The notes below the pieces were generated by a model, which was not told the DNA's origin, ran no database searches, and saw only the letters and a program-made list of their open reading frames with translations. A DNA stretch of 64,000 nucleotides. It comes from Anaerolineae bacterium. GTDB lineage: Bacteria; Chloroflexota; Anaerolineae; Aggregatilineales; UBA2796. A program made the translations under genes and the position numbers. This document shows, in pieces, positions 53,755 through 62,449 of this stretch. How positions within the stretch are numbered: position 1 is the stretch's first letter; each line of letters opens with the position of its first letter. The stretch covers positions 186,001 to 250,000 of the forward strand of contig JAHBVJ010000002.1 of NCBI GenBank assembly GCA_019637615.1. The letters are read 5' to 3'.

Positions 53755-55128
53755 ATGGCAGATGTCTTTATCTCCTATTCCCGCAAAGACACCGACTTCG
53801 TCAGACAACTCTATGCTGTGTTGCAAGAGCACCAACGCGAAGCATGGGTAGATTGGCAGAGCATCACGTACTCGACCCGCTGGTGGGACGAAATCTGCGC
53901 GGGCATCGAGGGCGCTGATCATTTTGTATTCATCGTCAGCCCCGATTCGCTGAAGTCGGTTCACTGTCATCGGGAGATCGAGCACGCTTATCGCTTCAAG
54001 AAGCGCATCATTCCGCTGGTGTATCGCGCTGTGGACGAAGCGGAGACGGTCGGGCACTGGTACACCGACAGCGACATGAAACCGATTGAACCACTCGCCC
54101 GTCAAAATTGGGAAATCCTGAAAAGCATCCAGTGGATCGATTACCCTCAGCATGGCGACCTTGAGCAGTCCTTGAACGAACTCGTGCAAACCATCGATAC
54201 CGATCCTGAACGGGTAAGAGCACACACACGGTTACTGCTGCGGGTGCGGGATTGGGAAGGGCGCGGGCGTTCACCGAGCGCACTGCTGCGTGGTGAAGAA
54301 TTGGTGGCATACGAGGAATGGTTGAAACAGTCCGGCAAGATGAATGCCAGCCCACAACCAACCGATGGACAGCAAGAATACATCTCGGAGAGCCGCCGTT
54401 TCGAAGATGAGGCTAAAGCCGCCGAGCGTCAACGGGCGACAGAAGACGAGAAGCGCATCGCCGCCTTGCAACGGGCGACGGACTTTGCTGCACGCACACG
54501 CCAGCAATTATTGGGCACGATCTCGTTTGCGGCGGTGGTCATTGTGGTGGCGCTTGGCGCGGCATGGTTGAGTTTTCAGGGGCAGCGCAGTGCGGCAGAA
54601 CGGGCTGCCCAAGCGAATACCGAGGTCGCCGTGGCGGGGCAAGCGCTCACGCCGATTCCCGTGACGCTGACGAGCGTGGCACAGCGGGTGATAGACGGCG
54701 AGGCCACGTTGAAGGTGGTTTCGCAGCAATTGACCGCGATCCCGCCTACGACCACCCAACTGGCGGTACAACTTGGCGCGGTATCGACGGAGCTGGCAAA
54801 AAACGGAGTCTTCATCTGCCCCGGTGCCTCGCGCGCTGTTTTCACACAAGTTAAGGTCGGCAACTTTGGACGCGTAACCATTTCCAGCGGCGCGACACGG
54901 CTTAACATCCGGTTGGAGCCGAGCGCTTCCGCCGAGGTCGTAGGGCAGATTCCAGATGGCAGCATCATCCAAATTCTGGATGGCCCTGTATGCGGGAAAT
55001 CCGGTAACCTCACGGTGGCATGGTGGAAAGTGCAATTTGGCGAGATCACGGGTTGGTCGGCAGAAGCGCTCGATACGGCGGATCGCTTTATCGAGCCGGT
55101 GGGCGCGTCGCCAACGCCGTCGCCGTGA
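53755..55128 (+). CDS. TIR domain - coiled coil - TM - SH3 protein
   Basis: This 457-residue protein has an N-terminal TIR domain (ADVFISYSRKDTDFVRQLY, with glutamate in CHREIEHAY), a region with EYISESRRFEDEAKA, an Arg/Glu-rich coiled coil (about 215-245), a membrane segment (LLGTISFAAVVIVVALGAAW) and a bacterial SH3-like domain (TRLNIRLEPSASAEVVGQI and GWSAEAL) outside. SH3b folds bind cell-wall or peptide targets. TIR domains may be NADases or scaffolds. ATG follows AGGTGG. No cognate effector is adjacent. Confidence 0.87.
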   Translation: MADVFISYSRKDTDFVRQLYAVLQEHQREAWVDWQSITYSTRWWDEICAGIEGADHFVFIVSPDSLKSVHCHREIEHAYRFKKRIIPLVYRAVDEAETVGHWYTDSDMKPIEPLARQNWEILKSIQWIDYPQHGDLEQSLNELVQTIDTDPERVRAHTRLLLRVRDWEGRGRSPSALLRGEELVAYEEWLKQSGKMNASPQPTDGQQEYISESRRFEDEAKAAERQRATEDEKRIAALQRATDFAARTRQQLLGTISFAAVVIVVALGAAWLSFQGQRSAAERAAQANTEVAVAGQALTPIPVTLTSVAQRVIDGEATLKVVSQQLTAIPPTTTQLAVQLGAVSTELAKNGVFICPGASRAVFTQVKVGNFGRVTISSGATRLNIRLEPSASAEVVGQIPDGSIIQILDGPVCGKSGNLTVAWWKVQFGEITGWSAEALDTADRFIEPVGASPTPSP

Positions 55129-55282
55129 GTGTGCGTTATTACCGTGCCAACCATCTCTCGTTTGGGAAATTACGATCATTTTGGCGAGTTTCCGAAACCG
55201 CGCATAGTTTGATGTCCCTCGTTCGTCCTATGTGGTGAAACGGGCAAATGGACTCGTTTCATATGAAGAGAGGGAACACACC

Positions 55283-55810
55283 ATGTCTGCGAAATTTGTT
55301 CGTCGGTTAGGGCTGTTGGCGCTCGCATTCACCACGTTCGTAGCGGTCGAGGCGAGTCGGTTCGGCGCGGTCAAAGCACAGTCCGATCCGCTGGCTGCCA
55401 ATAAGAAGCTGGTGCAAGATTTTGTGGCGGCCTTGAACTCGCATGATCTGAGCCTGTTGGACAGTATCACGAGCGACAAGTATGTAGAGCACAACCCCTT
55501 CACCCCGCCCGATGCGCCGCCGGGAATCGACACCTTCAAAATGTCCGCCAGTGGCATCCTCGCCGCCTTCCCCGATGTCGTCGTGACGATAGACGTGATC
55601 CTTGCCGAAGGTGATCTGGTTGCGTCGCGCCACTCGGTGAAAGCGACCAACAAGGGGGCGTTCAACGGCATCCCGGCGACCAACAAAGAGGTCACATGGA
55701 CGGAAAACCACCTGTGGCGCATCGAAGACGGCAAGATCGTTGAGCATTGGGCAGAACTGAACGCCATTGGACTGCTGACCCAATTGGGCGCGATGCCCGC
55801 CGCGAAATAA
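55283..55810 (+). CDS. Secreted SnoaL-like protein
   Basis: This 175-residue protein has a signal peptide (MSAKFVRRLGLLALAFTTFV...VKAQ) and a SnoaL/ester-cyclase-like fold with KKLVQDFVAALNSHDLSLL, DKYVEHNPF, ASRHSVKATNKG and WTENHLWRIEDGKIVEHW. SnoaL folds act as cyclases or small-molecule binding proteins; the substrate is unknown. ATG 55283 follows GAGAGGG. It ends 9 nt from a convergent ECF sigma gene that itself carries a SnoaL-like end. Confidence 0.85.
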   Translation: MSAKFVRRLGLLALAFTTFVAVEASRFGAVKAQSDPLAANKKLVQDFVAALNSHDLSLLDSITSDKYVEHNPFTPPDAPPGIDTFKMSASGILAAFPDVVVTIDVILAEGDLVASRHSVKATNKGAFNGIPATNKEVTWTENHLWRIEDGKIVEHWAELNAIGLLTQLGAMPAAK

Positions 55811-55819
55811 GACGCCGTA

Positions 55820-56881
55820 CTATTCCAGTATTTCAGCACTAAGCCCGAATCGCGCCAACCAATCAGCGGGCAGCGGTTCGGGCAGGATGGGCGTGTCGCC
55901 GACGAGGAAATTATCCAACCGCGCGATGCGCCCCTCGGAATCCGAGTGCGCCACGATGGTGCAGATTTGTAGGCTGATCAACTGATAGCGCGCGGGCTGA
56001 GAAGCCTCAAGCCTCAGGTAGAGCGCGAAGGCAGCTTGACCATTGGCTTGCATCGGGATCAGTTTCCATGCGCGCTCAGGGCTAAACACAACCTGCATAA
56101 ACGCGGCGAGGCCGTCCAGCCCTTGATACCACAGTTCGACGGGCGGCATGGTAATCAGGATGTCCTCTTGGACGAGCGCCAGCAGTGCGTCCATATCGGT
56201 ACGCTGCCATGCGTCAGTATAGCGGCGCAGCAAATTGGCGAGGCCGCTCGCAGAAAGACGGGTTTTGCTGTGCTGCTCAGCGTGCCGCGCTGGCGACTGG
56301 ATCGCCAGCGCCTCCCGTGCGCGCAGCAGGGCGCTGTTGACCGCCGATTCGGTGGTTTCGAGAAATTGGGCGACTTCTTTAGCCTCCCAGTTCAGCACAT
56401 CCCGCAGGATGAGGATCGCGCGTTGGCGGGCGGATAGCCGATGCAGCACCGACATGAAGGCCATACTGACGCTTTCGCGCAGGAGGACGACCGCTTCGGG
56501 ATCAGGTTCGTAGCTCGGCAGCAGATCGCTCGAAAGCGGCTCGACACCGCGCAAATCTGCCGAAGGTGAGGCTTCCAGCCGCGCCGCGCTGTCTTGATCA
56601 TCTTCGAAACTGCCGAGACGACGCCGCTGACGCAGCGCATCCAGACACGCGTTCGTCGCGATCTTGTACAGCCATGCGCGGAACGAAGCGCGGCTTTCGT
56701 ACGTTTCACGCCGCGCCCACGCTTTCAGGAGCGCTTCTTGCAAGATGTCCTCGGCGTCCTGTACCGAGCCAAGCATCCGGTAGCAGTGGACGAATAATTC
56801 GCGGCGGTAACGCTCGGTAAGCGTCGTGAATGCCTGTGCATCGCCAGCTTGCGCGGAGAGGGCGAGTGTTTGCTCATCCAT
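55820..56881 (-). CDS. ECF sigma factor with SnoaL-like C-terminus
   Basis: This 353-residue sigma factor has sigma-2 (YRMLGSVQDAEDILQEALLKAW, split here as SVQDAEDILQEALLKAW) and sigma-4 (RLSARQRAILILRDVLNWEAKE, with NSALLRAREAL) regions, then a SnoaL-like domain (residues about 215-330: RYTDAWQRTDMDALLALVQED). It resembles the SigG/TIGR02960-type group. No anti-sigma gene is adjacent; in such ECF proteins the C-terminal domain itself may regulate activity. Confidence 0.9.
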   Translation of the reverse strand: MDEQTLALSAQAGDAQAFTTLTERYRRELFVHCYRMLGSVQDAEDILQEALLKAWARRETYESRASFRAWLYKIATNACLDALRQRRRLGSFEDDQDSAARLEASPSADLRGVEPLSSDLLPSYEPDPEAVVLLRESVSMAFMSVLHRLSARQRAILILRDVLNWEAKEVAQFLETTESAVNSALLRAREALAIQSPARHAEQHSKTRLSASGLANLLRRYTDAWQRTDMDALLALVQEDILITMPPVELWYQGLDGLAAFMQVVFSPERAWKLIPMQANGQAAFALYLRLEASQPARYQLISLQICTIVAHSDSEGRIARLDNFLVGDTPILPEPLPADWLARFGLSAEILE

Positions 56882-57041
56882 CAGAAATTCCTCATCAGAC
56901 CTCGTGATGACATAGCCACATCATATGACGTTTCTACGCATCCAAAATCGTCGGTCTTGAGAATTTTGGGGCAAACTGCGCCGTGATCGCGGAAGCCGAG
57001 GAGCCGCGTGGCGGTCAAGCGCTGACCGCCACGTGATCAGG

Positions 57042-57950
57042 TCAACTGCGCAAGCGCGGGAAGACTTCCTCGGTGAGCAGGCCGAGCACATCAGGATTCG
57101 GCAGTCCCTGCACGACGAACATGAAGTAATCGACGCCCGCCTCGATAAACGGCGCGATCTGGTCGAGAATCTGCGATGAGGTGCCGACGAACGCATTGTA
57201 GGTTGTCCAGCGCGGCCCCGCGAACTCCTTGGCCTGCGCTTCCGTCTTGCCGACGGCAATGCGCCCGAACCACGTCCGGCGCAGCGATTTCGGATCGCGC
57301 CCCAGTTCCTCGCAGTGACGTTCGAGGACGGTCAAATGCTCGTTGTAGTAGGTGAAGTTGGCGTCAGGCAAGTTCCACCAGTCGGCAAAGCGGACGGCCA
57401 ACCGCATCACTTTGTTGCCACCACCACCCACGACCAGCGTCGGGATCGGATCGGGCTTGGGTTCGCAGTAGGCGTCACTGATCTGATAATGTTTGCCTTG
57501 GTAGCTTACTTTGCCGGGGGCTTTCCATAAACGCGTGATGATTTCGAGCGTGTCCTCAAGCTGTTCCACCCGCACGCCCGCTGAGGGGAACGGGTAGCCA
57601 TAGGCGAGATATTCATCCAGCTTCCAGCCCGCGCCAATCGCCATGATGAAGCGTCCGTTACTCAGCGCTTGCAAGGTCGCGCCCATCTTAGCCGTGAGCG
57701 CCGGATTCCGGTAACCCTGACCGAGCACAATCGGCCCCACGTTCATGTGCGGATAGCGCCCGGCGAGGTAGGCGATGGTCATCAACGCCTCGTGGGTCGG
57801 CTCATCTTCCCAGATGAAGTGATCGGTCATCCACAGGTCGGACATAAATTTGTCGAGCTGCGGCAAACTGGTATCGAGATCGCCAATGAAGCGGTGCAAT
57901 TGACCTTTGGGCGGCCCCGCTTGCAAGCCCAAGCCAAATTCGATTGTCAT
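57042..57950 (-). CDS. LLM-class flavin-dependent oxidoreductase
   Basis: This 302-residue luciferase-like monooxygenase has WMTDHFIWEDEPTHEA, GVRVEQLEDTLEIITRLW and LVVGGGGNKVMRLAVRFADWWNL (split here to GGGGNKVMRLAVRFADWWNL), typical of F420- or FMN-using members. Cofactor and substrate are not readable. ATG 57950 follows AGGAG. Confidence 0.88.
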   Translation of the reverse strand: MTIEFGLGLQAGPPKGQLHRFIGDLDTSLPQLDKFMSDLWMTDHFIWEDEPTHEALMTIAYLAGRYPHMNVGPIVLGQGYRNPALTAKMGATLQALSNGRFIMAIGAGWKLDEYLAYGYPFPSAGVRVEQLEDTLEIITRLWKAPGKVSYQGKHYQISDAYCEPKPDPIPTLVVGGGGNKVMRLAVRFADWWNLPDANFTYYNEHLTVLERHCEELGRDPKSLRRTWFGRIAVGKTEAQAKEFAGPRWTTYNAFVGTSSQILDQIAPFIEAGVDYFMFVVQGLPNPDVLGLLTEEVFPRLRS

Positions 57951-58048
57951 GATAGCTCCTGAAGAACACGAGTGTTTAAAGAAACATCAATTTCCGCGAT
58001 GCTGCGCCATTATACTTGGTTCGCTAGACGGTGGGAAAACCCCGCCTG

Positions 58049-58858
58049 TCATGGCGTCAGGGTCGGGACTTGTGTGCAGCGCGAGTCAGCGTTGACGAAT
58101 TCGGCGCTAACCCAACCCGTTTGGCCTTCGTACGTCACGCGCCACCAGCCACCATCGGCAGATCGGGCGGATACGGGCAGCACCACATTGAACGGGATCG
58201 TCGTGAGGCGCGTCGCGGTGAGCGCTGGCGCTTCCCGCAGATTGACGTTTTGACGCACTGTCACCGTACACGGACTCATGGTTGGTGTGAACGTGATGGT
58301 CGGGATGCCGCGCGTGGGGCTAACGATCAACGGCACGGGCGTCGGTGTGGGCGTTAGGCTCGGCAGTGGTGTGGGCGTGAAGGTGAGCGTAGGGAGAGCG
58401 GTGCGCGTCGCCGTGACGAGCGGCGTCTGGCTGGCAGACAGTGTGCGCGTAATCGTTGCGGACGCGATCACGAAGCGCGTCGGCGGCGGTGGGTTCAACT
58501 GCGCGGGCAGCGTGGGGAGGATCAACGTGCTGATGACGACGAACACGCCGATCCCCGCGTACAGCAGCCCGAACGAGCGATCCGCGCGGAATTCATCGGC
58601 GCGGCGTTCCTTCAGCCACATCACGACGCCGATCACCAGACTACCAGCGCCCGCCGCCAGCACCGCCAGCGTCAAGCGCACATCATGCCACATCATCAGG
58701 GCAGCCGCCGATGTGCTCAGGCAAAACAAACCGCTCGTCAACAGCGCGATGATCACAACGAAGATGCCCGCGCGCGCGCGACGGCGGGCAACGCGCACAG
58801 TGCTGTACAGCAGCCCGAACAGCAGCAGCACGATACTCGCGAGCGTGAGACGGAGCAC
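58049..58858 (-). CDS. Membrane protein with extracytoplasmic SH3 domain
   Basis: This 269-residue protein has four N-terminal hydrophobic segments, a Thr/Pro-rich linker (LTFTPTPLPSLTPTPTPVP) and a C-terminal bacterial SH3 domain (VNLREAPALTATRLTTIPF, WWRVTYEGQTGWVSAEFV). It starts at GTG 58858. The SH3 end is outside and may bind the envelope. It resembles the ectodomain of the TIR-SH3 protein at 53755. Confidence 0.7.
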   Translation of the reverse strand: MLRLTLASIVLLLFGLLYSTVRVARRRARAGIFVVIIALLTSGLFCLSTSAAALMMWHDVRLTLAVLAAGAGSLVIGVVMWLKERRADEFRADRSFGLLYAGIGVFVVISTLILPTLPAQLNPPPPTRFVIASATITRTLSASQTPLVTATRTALPTLTFTPTPLPSLTPTPTPVPLIVSPTRGIPTITFTPTMSPCTVTVRQNVNLREAPALTATRLTTIPFNVVLPVSARSADGGWWRVTYEGQTGWVSAEFVNADSRCTQVPTLTP

Positions 58859-58993
58859 TCCGTCGATGGAGAAAATGAAGGAAGCCAGCGCGAACTCTCA
58901 GTCAGGTAGGCGAAGCGCGTCAAGGAGATTATACGAATTGTGAACAAAAGAACAAAGTGAAGATTTGTGAAAACAAACAATTGTACAAACGCA

Positions 58994-59024
58994 GAGCGCC
59001 ACCTGTGAGGACTGGGTGGCGCTC
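58994..59024 (-). other. Hairpin downstream of an orphan promoter
   Basis: GAGCGCCACC pairs with GGTGGCGCTC around 11 nt and is followed on the minus strand by a TTTG-rich tail. It lies 40 nt downstream of the promoter at 59074. Together they could make a short RNA or a leader of the SH3 gene. Confidence 0.5.
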
Positions 59025-59073
59025 ATCTTGCGGGTGGGGTGCAAAGGCTCAACGTATTGAACCTATGGTTAAC

Positions 59074-59101
59074 AGTATAGAGAGATTTTATAACCTGTCA
59101 A
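59074..59101 (-). promoter_or_regulatory. Promoter of a putative short RNA
   Basis: On the minus strand, TTGACA (59096-59101), 16 bp, TATACT (59074-59079). The next start codon is over 200 nt away, so the RNA would be about 80 nt if it stops at the hairpin. The rest of the 59102-59372 gap is AT-rich, with no gene I can support. Confidence 0.55.
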
Positions 59102-59372
59102 GAACCTTTTACAAATTTTTCATTAACTAATTTGAAAAACGTTAGGAAAATGGTTAATTTTTGATACTTTTGGGCTGCAAAATGGTGAAATTCGCCTCGG
59201 ATTTGGCTTGAAATGGGTCAACTGCACAATGACACTGATCACACCCCATAGTCCCAACACCACATCACTATCGCCCTTCGATAGCGCTGCGGCGTTGGGA
59301 AATGAGCATTGCGCCGCCTGTCGGTGCTTCGTCAGCGCTCACCAACCGGCTGTATCACGTTTGTCAAACCTG

Positions 59373-61007
59373 CTAACCCGCGCTGACTCTGACCTCTTCG
59401 GTTAGCTTGCCAGCTTGTACATGCCAGACCGTCGTGGCAAATTTGTCGATGAAGTAGCGGTCATGCACTACCGCCAGCACGCTCCCTCGAAAAGCTTCCA
59501 GCGCCTGCTCGAAGCGTTCCCGCGCGGGGACATCAAGGTGATTGATCGGTTCGTCCAGCACGAGCAGGTTAGCGCCGCGTGCGACGAGTACCGCCAACAT
59601 CAGCCGGACGCGCTCCCCGAAGCTCAACCACCCTACTGGACGTAGCGCATCATCACCCGTGAACAAGAAGTAGTGCAGAAACGAACGCGCGCGTGTTTCG
59701 TTCAGCGATGGTAGCGCCGCCATCACGGTTTCCGTCGCGTTCAGCGCCAGATCGAGGATTTCCTGCTCCTGCGCGAGATAACCGACCTTGACGCTCGCGC
59801 CGATTCGTACACGACCAGCCAGCGGTTCGATCTGCCCGATCAGCGTTTTCAGCAGCGTACTTTTGCCATGACCGTTGGGGCCGACGACAGCCATGCGATC
59901 CCCGCCGCGCAGGTTCAAGTTCAGGTTAGTGAGGAGTGGCGCGACAGGATCGTAGCCGATGGACAGGTTCGTCGTGCTGATCACGTCCTGACCAACGGGC
60001 GGCAGATCGCCAAAATCCAGCTTAAGCCCCCAACCAAGCTTGGGTTTTTCGACCAAGTCGTCGGAGTCCAGATAGCGCTCAAGGCGCTTCTCTTTGGCGT
60101 GGGCTTTTTTTGCCATTTTCTTCGCCAACCGATCCCCGCCAGCGGCTTCCGACTTCTGCGAGTATTCCATTGTGCGGCGGGCGTCTTCTTTCAGGTGCTC
60201 GATCTCTAACTGCTGATCGCGCCACAGTGCCCACTGCTTATCCAGCTCGGAGCGCACCGCGTGGACATAAGCGCTGTAGCCGCCCGTATACAAGCGCGCC
60301 GTATGTTTTTCTGGATCGATGGCGACCACGCGGTTCACCGTGTTATCGAGGAACGTCCGATCGTGCGAGACGATCAGCGCCCCGCCCTGAAACTCTTGCA
60401 GCCACGCTTCCAGCCACTCCAACGCGGTCACGTCGAGATGGTTAGTCGGCTCGTCCAGCACCAAGAGTTGTGGATCGCTGGCGAGGACAGCCGCCAAGCC
60501 CAAGCGGGTTTTCTGCCCGCCGGAGAGCGCACCGATAGGCGTATCGAGCGAGAACTGGCCTAGCGCCAATGCCTCAAGCAGCCGCTCGCCCCGATTGAAA
60601 TCGATCTCCTCGTTGAGCCGTTCCAGCCGATCCAGCGCCACCGTGTAGTTATCCAAACTGGTACGCGTGCCAGCCGTCGTCAGTGCCGAAGCGAGGCGTT
60701 CCACCTCTAGCTCGGCCTGATGGAGCGCGGCGAGCTGCGGAAACAACGCGGCGCGGATCGGCTGCGCGTCGCCAACGTCCAGCCCTTGCGATAGATAGCC
60801 GATGCGCAAATTCGGTGGCGAAAACTGCACGCTGCCGCCATCAGCCGAATCGCGCCCGACGATGATGCGGATCAATGTGCTTTTGCCGCAGCCATTCGGC
60901 CCGATCAGCGCGACGCGTTCGCCGCCGTTGACGGTGAACGAGATGTCTTTCAGGGTAGGCGCATCAGCGCCGGGAAATCGTTTTGAGATATTTGAAACCA
61001 CTAGCAT
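59373..61007 (-). CDS. ABC-F family ribosome-associated ATPase
   Basis: This 544-residue soluble protein has two ABC domains: Walker A GPNGCGKSTLIRI (about 36) and GPNGHGKSTLLKTL (about 375), signatures LSGGQKTRLGLAA and LSFGERVRLMLAV, and DEPTNHLD with DEPINHLD. A basic linker (GDRLAKKMAKKAHAKEKRLE) separates them. ABC-F proteins act on ribosomes; some rescue them from antibiotics. No membrane segment is present. The leader region (61040-61280) has an attenuator-like arrangement, as seen upstream of several resistance ABC-F genes. Confidence 0.9.
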   Translation of the reverse strand: MLVVSNISKRFPGADAPTLKDISFTVNGGERVALIGPNGCGKSTLIRIIVGRDSADGGSVQFSPPNLRIGYLSQGLDVGDAQPIRAALFPQLAALHQAELEVERLASALTTAGTRTSLDNYTVALDRLERLNEEIDFNRGERLLEALALGQFSLDTPIGALSGGQKTRLGLAAVLASDPQLLVLDEPTNHLDVTALEWLEAWLQEFQGGALIVSHDRTFLDNTVNRVVAIDPEKHTARLYTGGYSAYVHAVRSELDKQWALWRDQQLEIEHLKEDARRTMEYSQKSEAAGGDRLAKKMAKKAHAKEKRLERYLDSDDLVEKPKLGWGLKLDFGDLPPVGQDVISTTNLSIGYDPVAPLLTNLNLNLRGGDRMAVVGPNGHGKSTLLKTLIGQIEPLAGRVRIGASVKVGYLAQEQEILDLALNATETVMAALPSLNETRARSFLHYFLFTGDDALRPVGWLSFGERVRLMLAVLVARGANLLVLDEPINHLDVPARERFEQALEAFRGSVLAVVHDRYFIDKFATTVWHVQAGKLTEEVRVSAG

Positions 61008-61051
61008 ACAAGGATCATCCTCTCATGAGTTCGGGCAGCATCGCGAGAATC

Positions 61052-61083
61052 AAAAACGCCGCGACGGTGTCCCGTGCGGCGTT
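61052..61083 (-). terminator. Attenuator-type terminator in the ABC-F leader
   Basis: On the minus strand, AACGCCGC pairs with GCGGCGTT and is followed by T5 (61052-61056). It lies 45 nt before the ABC-F start codon, so it would stop transcription before the gene unless prevented. A second small hairpin (ACAGCG/CGCTGT, 61102-61119) lies just upstream. Confidence 0.72.
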
Positions 61084-61153
61084 CGGCAAGCAAACAGATA
61101 GACAGCGCAATCACGCTGTGACGTACTCAGATCAGCGGCATGGGTAGACCGGA

Positions 61154-61186
61154 TTAACGGTTACTATGGCAAATCTGAGAGGTCAT
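61154..61186 (-). CDS. 10-aa leader peptide (MTSQICHSNR)
   Basis: A short frame reads MTSQICHSNR after AAGGGATTTCAG, a good ribosome site. It lies between the promoter and the terminator of the ABC-F leader. A stalled ribosome here could change folding downstream. Confidence 0.55.
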   Translation of the reverse strand: MTSQICHSNR

Positions 61187-61246
61187 CTGAAATCCCTTAA
61201 CTCAATGAGCGATGATCGTACGCTGTGGTTGCGACGACCACAATTT

Positions 61247-61274
61247 ATTGTAGAGAAATTCGATAGCGAGTCAA
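61247..61274 (-). promoter_or_regulatory. Promoter of the ABC-F gene
   Basis: On the minus strand, TTGACT (61269-61274), 16 bp, TACAAT (61247-61252). It gives about 235 nt of leader. Confidence 0.65.
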
Positions 61275-61303
61275 GAGTCTCATCCGACTGCATCCTGTCA
61301 AAA

Positions 61304-61338
61304 CGCGCCCCGATGAAGTGACCAGTCATCGGGGCGCG
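61304..61338 (-). terminator. Terminator of the aminopeptidase gene
   Basis: CGCGCCCCGATGA pairs perfectly with TCATCGGGGCGCG across 9 nt, followed on the minus strand by TTTTG. It begins 4 nt after the gene's stop. Confidence 0.8.
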
Positions 61339-61341
61339 GCC

Positions 61342-62238
61342 TTATGTGTCATACTGCGCGATGAACTCGCCTAAAATCTGCATATAACGCGTCAATTCTT
61401 CTGCATGTGAACTGTGCGAACTGTTCTCGAACAACACCCACTGCGATCCGCGAATGCCTTTGTGGACGGTCTCGGCAATCAGCGGCGTCGCCTCGTCGTA
61501 GCGCCCCGATGTGATCAGCGTCGGCGCGTTGATCTCCGACAAACGGTGGCGCACATCCCACGTCTTGAGCGTGCCGATCACGTGGAATTCGCTGGGGCCG
61601 TTCATGGTGTTGTACACCTCGCCATTCTTTTCAAGGAAGTCGTGGCTGCGCATCACATACTCCGGCAGCGGATTCAAACGGTTCACGTGGCGCTGGTTAA
61701 ACACCTCCACCGCCGCCTTATATTCGGGGCTGGTCGTCGTCCCTGCCGCTTCATGAGCCAGCAGCGTCGCTTGCACATCGGATGGCAGCTCGTCGCGCAG
61801 ACGGTTCGCTTCCGCCACCCACTGGATCATGCTGGCGGGCGAGCTGGCAATCGTCAGGCTGGCGATGCCTTTCGGCTGCGTGAACATATACTCCATCGCC
61901 AGCATCCCGCCCCACGACTGCCCTAGCAGGTGAATGTGCTCCAAGCCCAACGCCCGCCGCACCACATCGATCTCTTCCACGTATAAATCAACCGTCCATA
62001 GATCGGGGCGGCTGTCGGGGATGCCGGACATGCCGCAGCCAAGCTGATCATAGTAGATCACACGCCGCCCCGTGTCCGCCATCGCGTCGAACGCTTCCAG
62101 ATAGTCATGCGTCGCGCCGGGGCCACCATGCAGCACCAGCAGCGGCAGTTTGCCCGGTTCCTCCCCCGCGCCCACGATCCGATACCACGTCTGATAGCCC
62201 TTGAACGGGATCGTCCCCGTCGTGATCGGCTGCGTCAT
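61342..62238 (-). CDS. Proline iminopeptidase-like hydrolase
   Basis: This 298-residue S33-type alpha/beta hydrolase has HGGPGATHDYLE (oxyanion), YDQLGCGMSG, LGQSWGGMLAMEYM with nucleophilic serine, aspartate in SGRYDEATP and histidine in NSSHSSHAEE. Such enzymes release N-terminal proline or other residues from peptides. ATG 62238 follows GTGAGG. The longer frame to 62331 lacks family support. Confidence 0.88.
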   Translation of the reverse strand: MTQPITTGTIPFKGYQTWYRIVGAGEEPGKLPLLVLHGGPGATHDYLEAFDAMADTGRRVIYYDQLGCGMSGIPDSRPDLWTVDLYVEEIDVVRRALGLEHIHLLGQSWGGMLAMEYMFTQPKGIASLTIASSPASMIQWVAEANRLRDELPSDVQATLLAHEAAGTTTSPEYKAAVEVFNQRHVNRLNPLPEYVMRSHDFLEKNGEVYNTMNGPSEFHVIGTLKTWDVRHRLSEINAPTLITSGRYDEATPLIAETVHKGIRGSQWVLFENSSHSSHAEELTRYMQILGEFIAQYDT

Positions 62239-62357
62239 CATGTCCTCACGTTCCCTAGCGCGCCTCAAAAAGCGCATCGCGCCCGTTTGCTCTGCGGAAT
62301 TGTAGCCTGCCCAAACGCAACTCGATAGCACTTAGGCATTTCCACAACGCTGCCCCC

Positions 62358-62385
62358 TTGACTTAGCGGTAATTTGGCATAGACT
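62358..62385 (+). promoter_or_regulatory. Promoter of the ArsR-SulP genes
   Basis: TTGACT (62358-62363), 16 bp, TAGACT (62380-62385). The expected transcription start is near 62392, just before the dyad at 62398. Confidence 0.6.
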
Positions 62386-62397
62386 AAGAACCATCGT

Positions 62398-62427
62398 AAT
62401 ATGCAAATACTGTAATATTCACATATT
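62398..62427. promoter_or_regulatory. ArsR-type operator dyad
   Basis: AATATGNNAATAN6TATTNNCATATT is a 30-bp dyad covering the start of transcription. It has the layout of SmtB/ArsR operators and is 23 nt before the regulator's start codon. Confidence 0.75.
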
Positions 62428-62449
62428 AGCAGAGTAAGCAGAGACACAC

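Noticed and set aside
37675..55128. TIR proteins as a Thoeris or CBASS-type defence system
   Set aside because: Neither TIR gene has a ThsA-like, cyclase or effector partner beside it. Both have membrane segments and outside domains, which fits signalling better.
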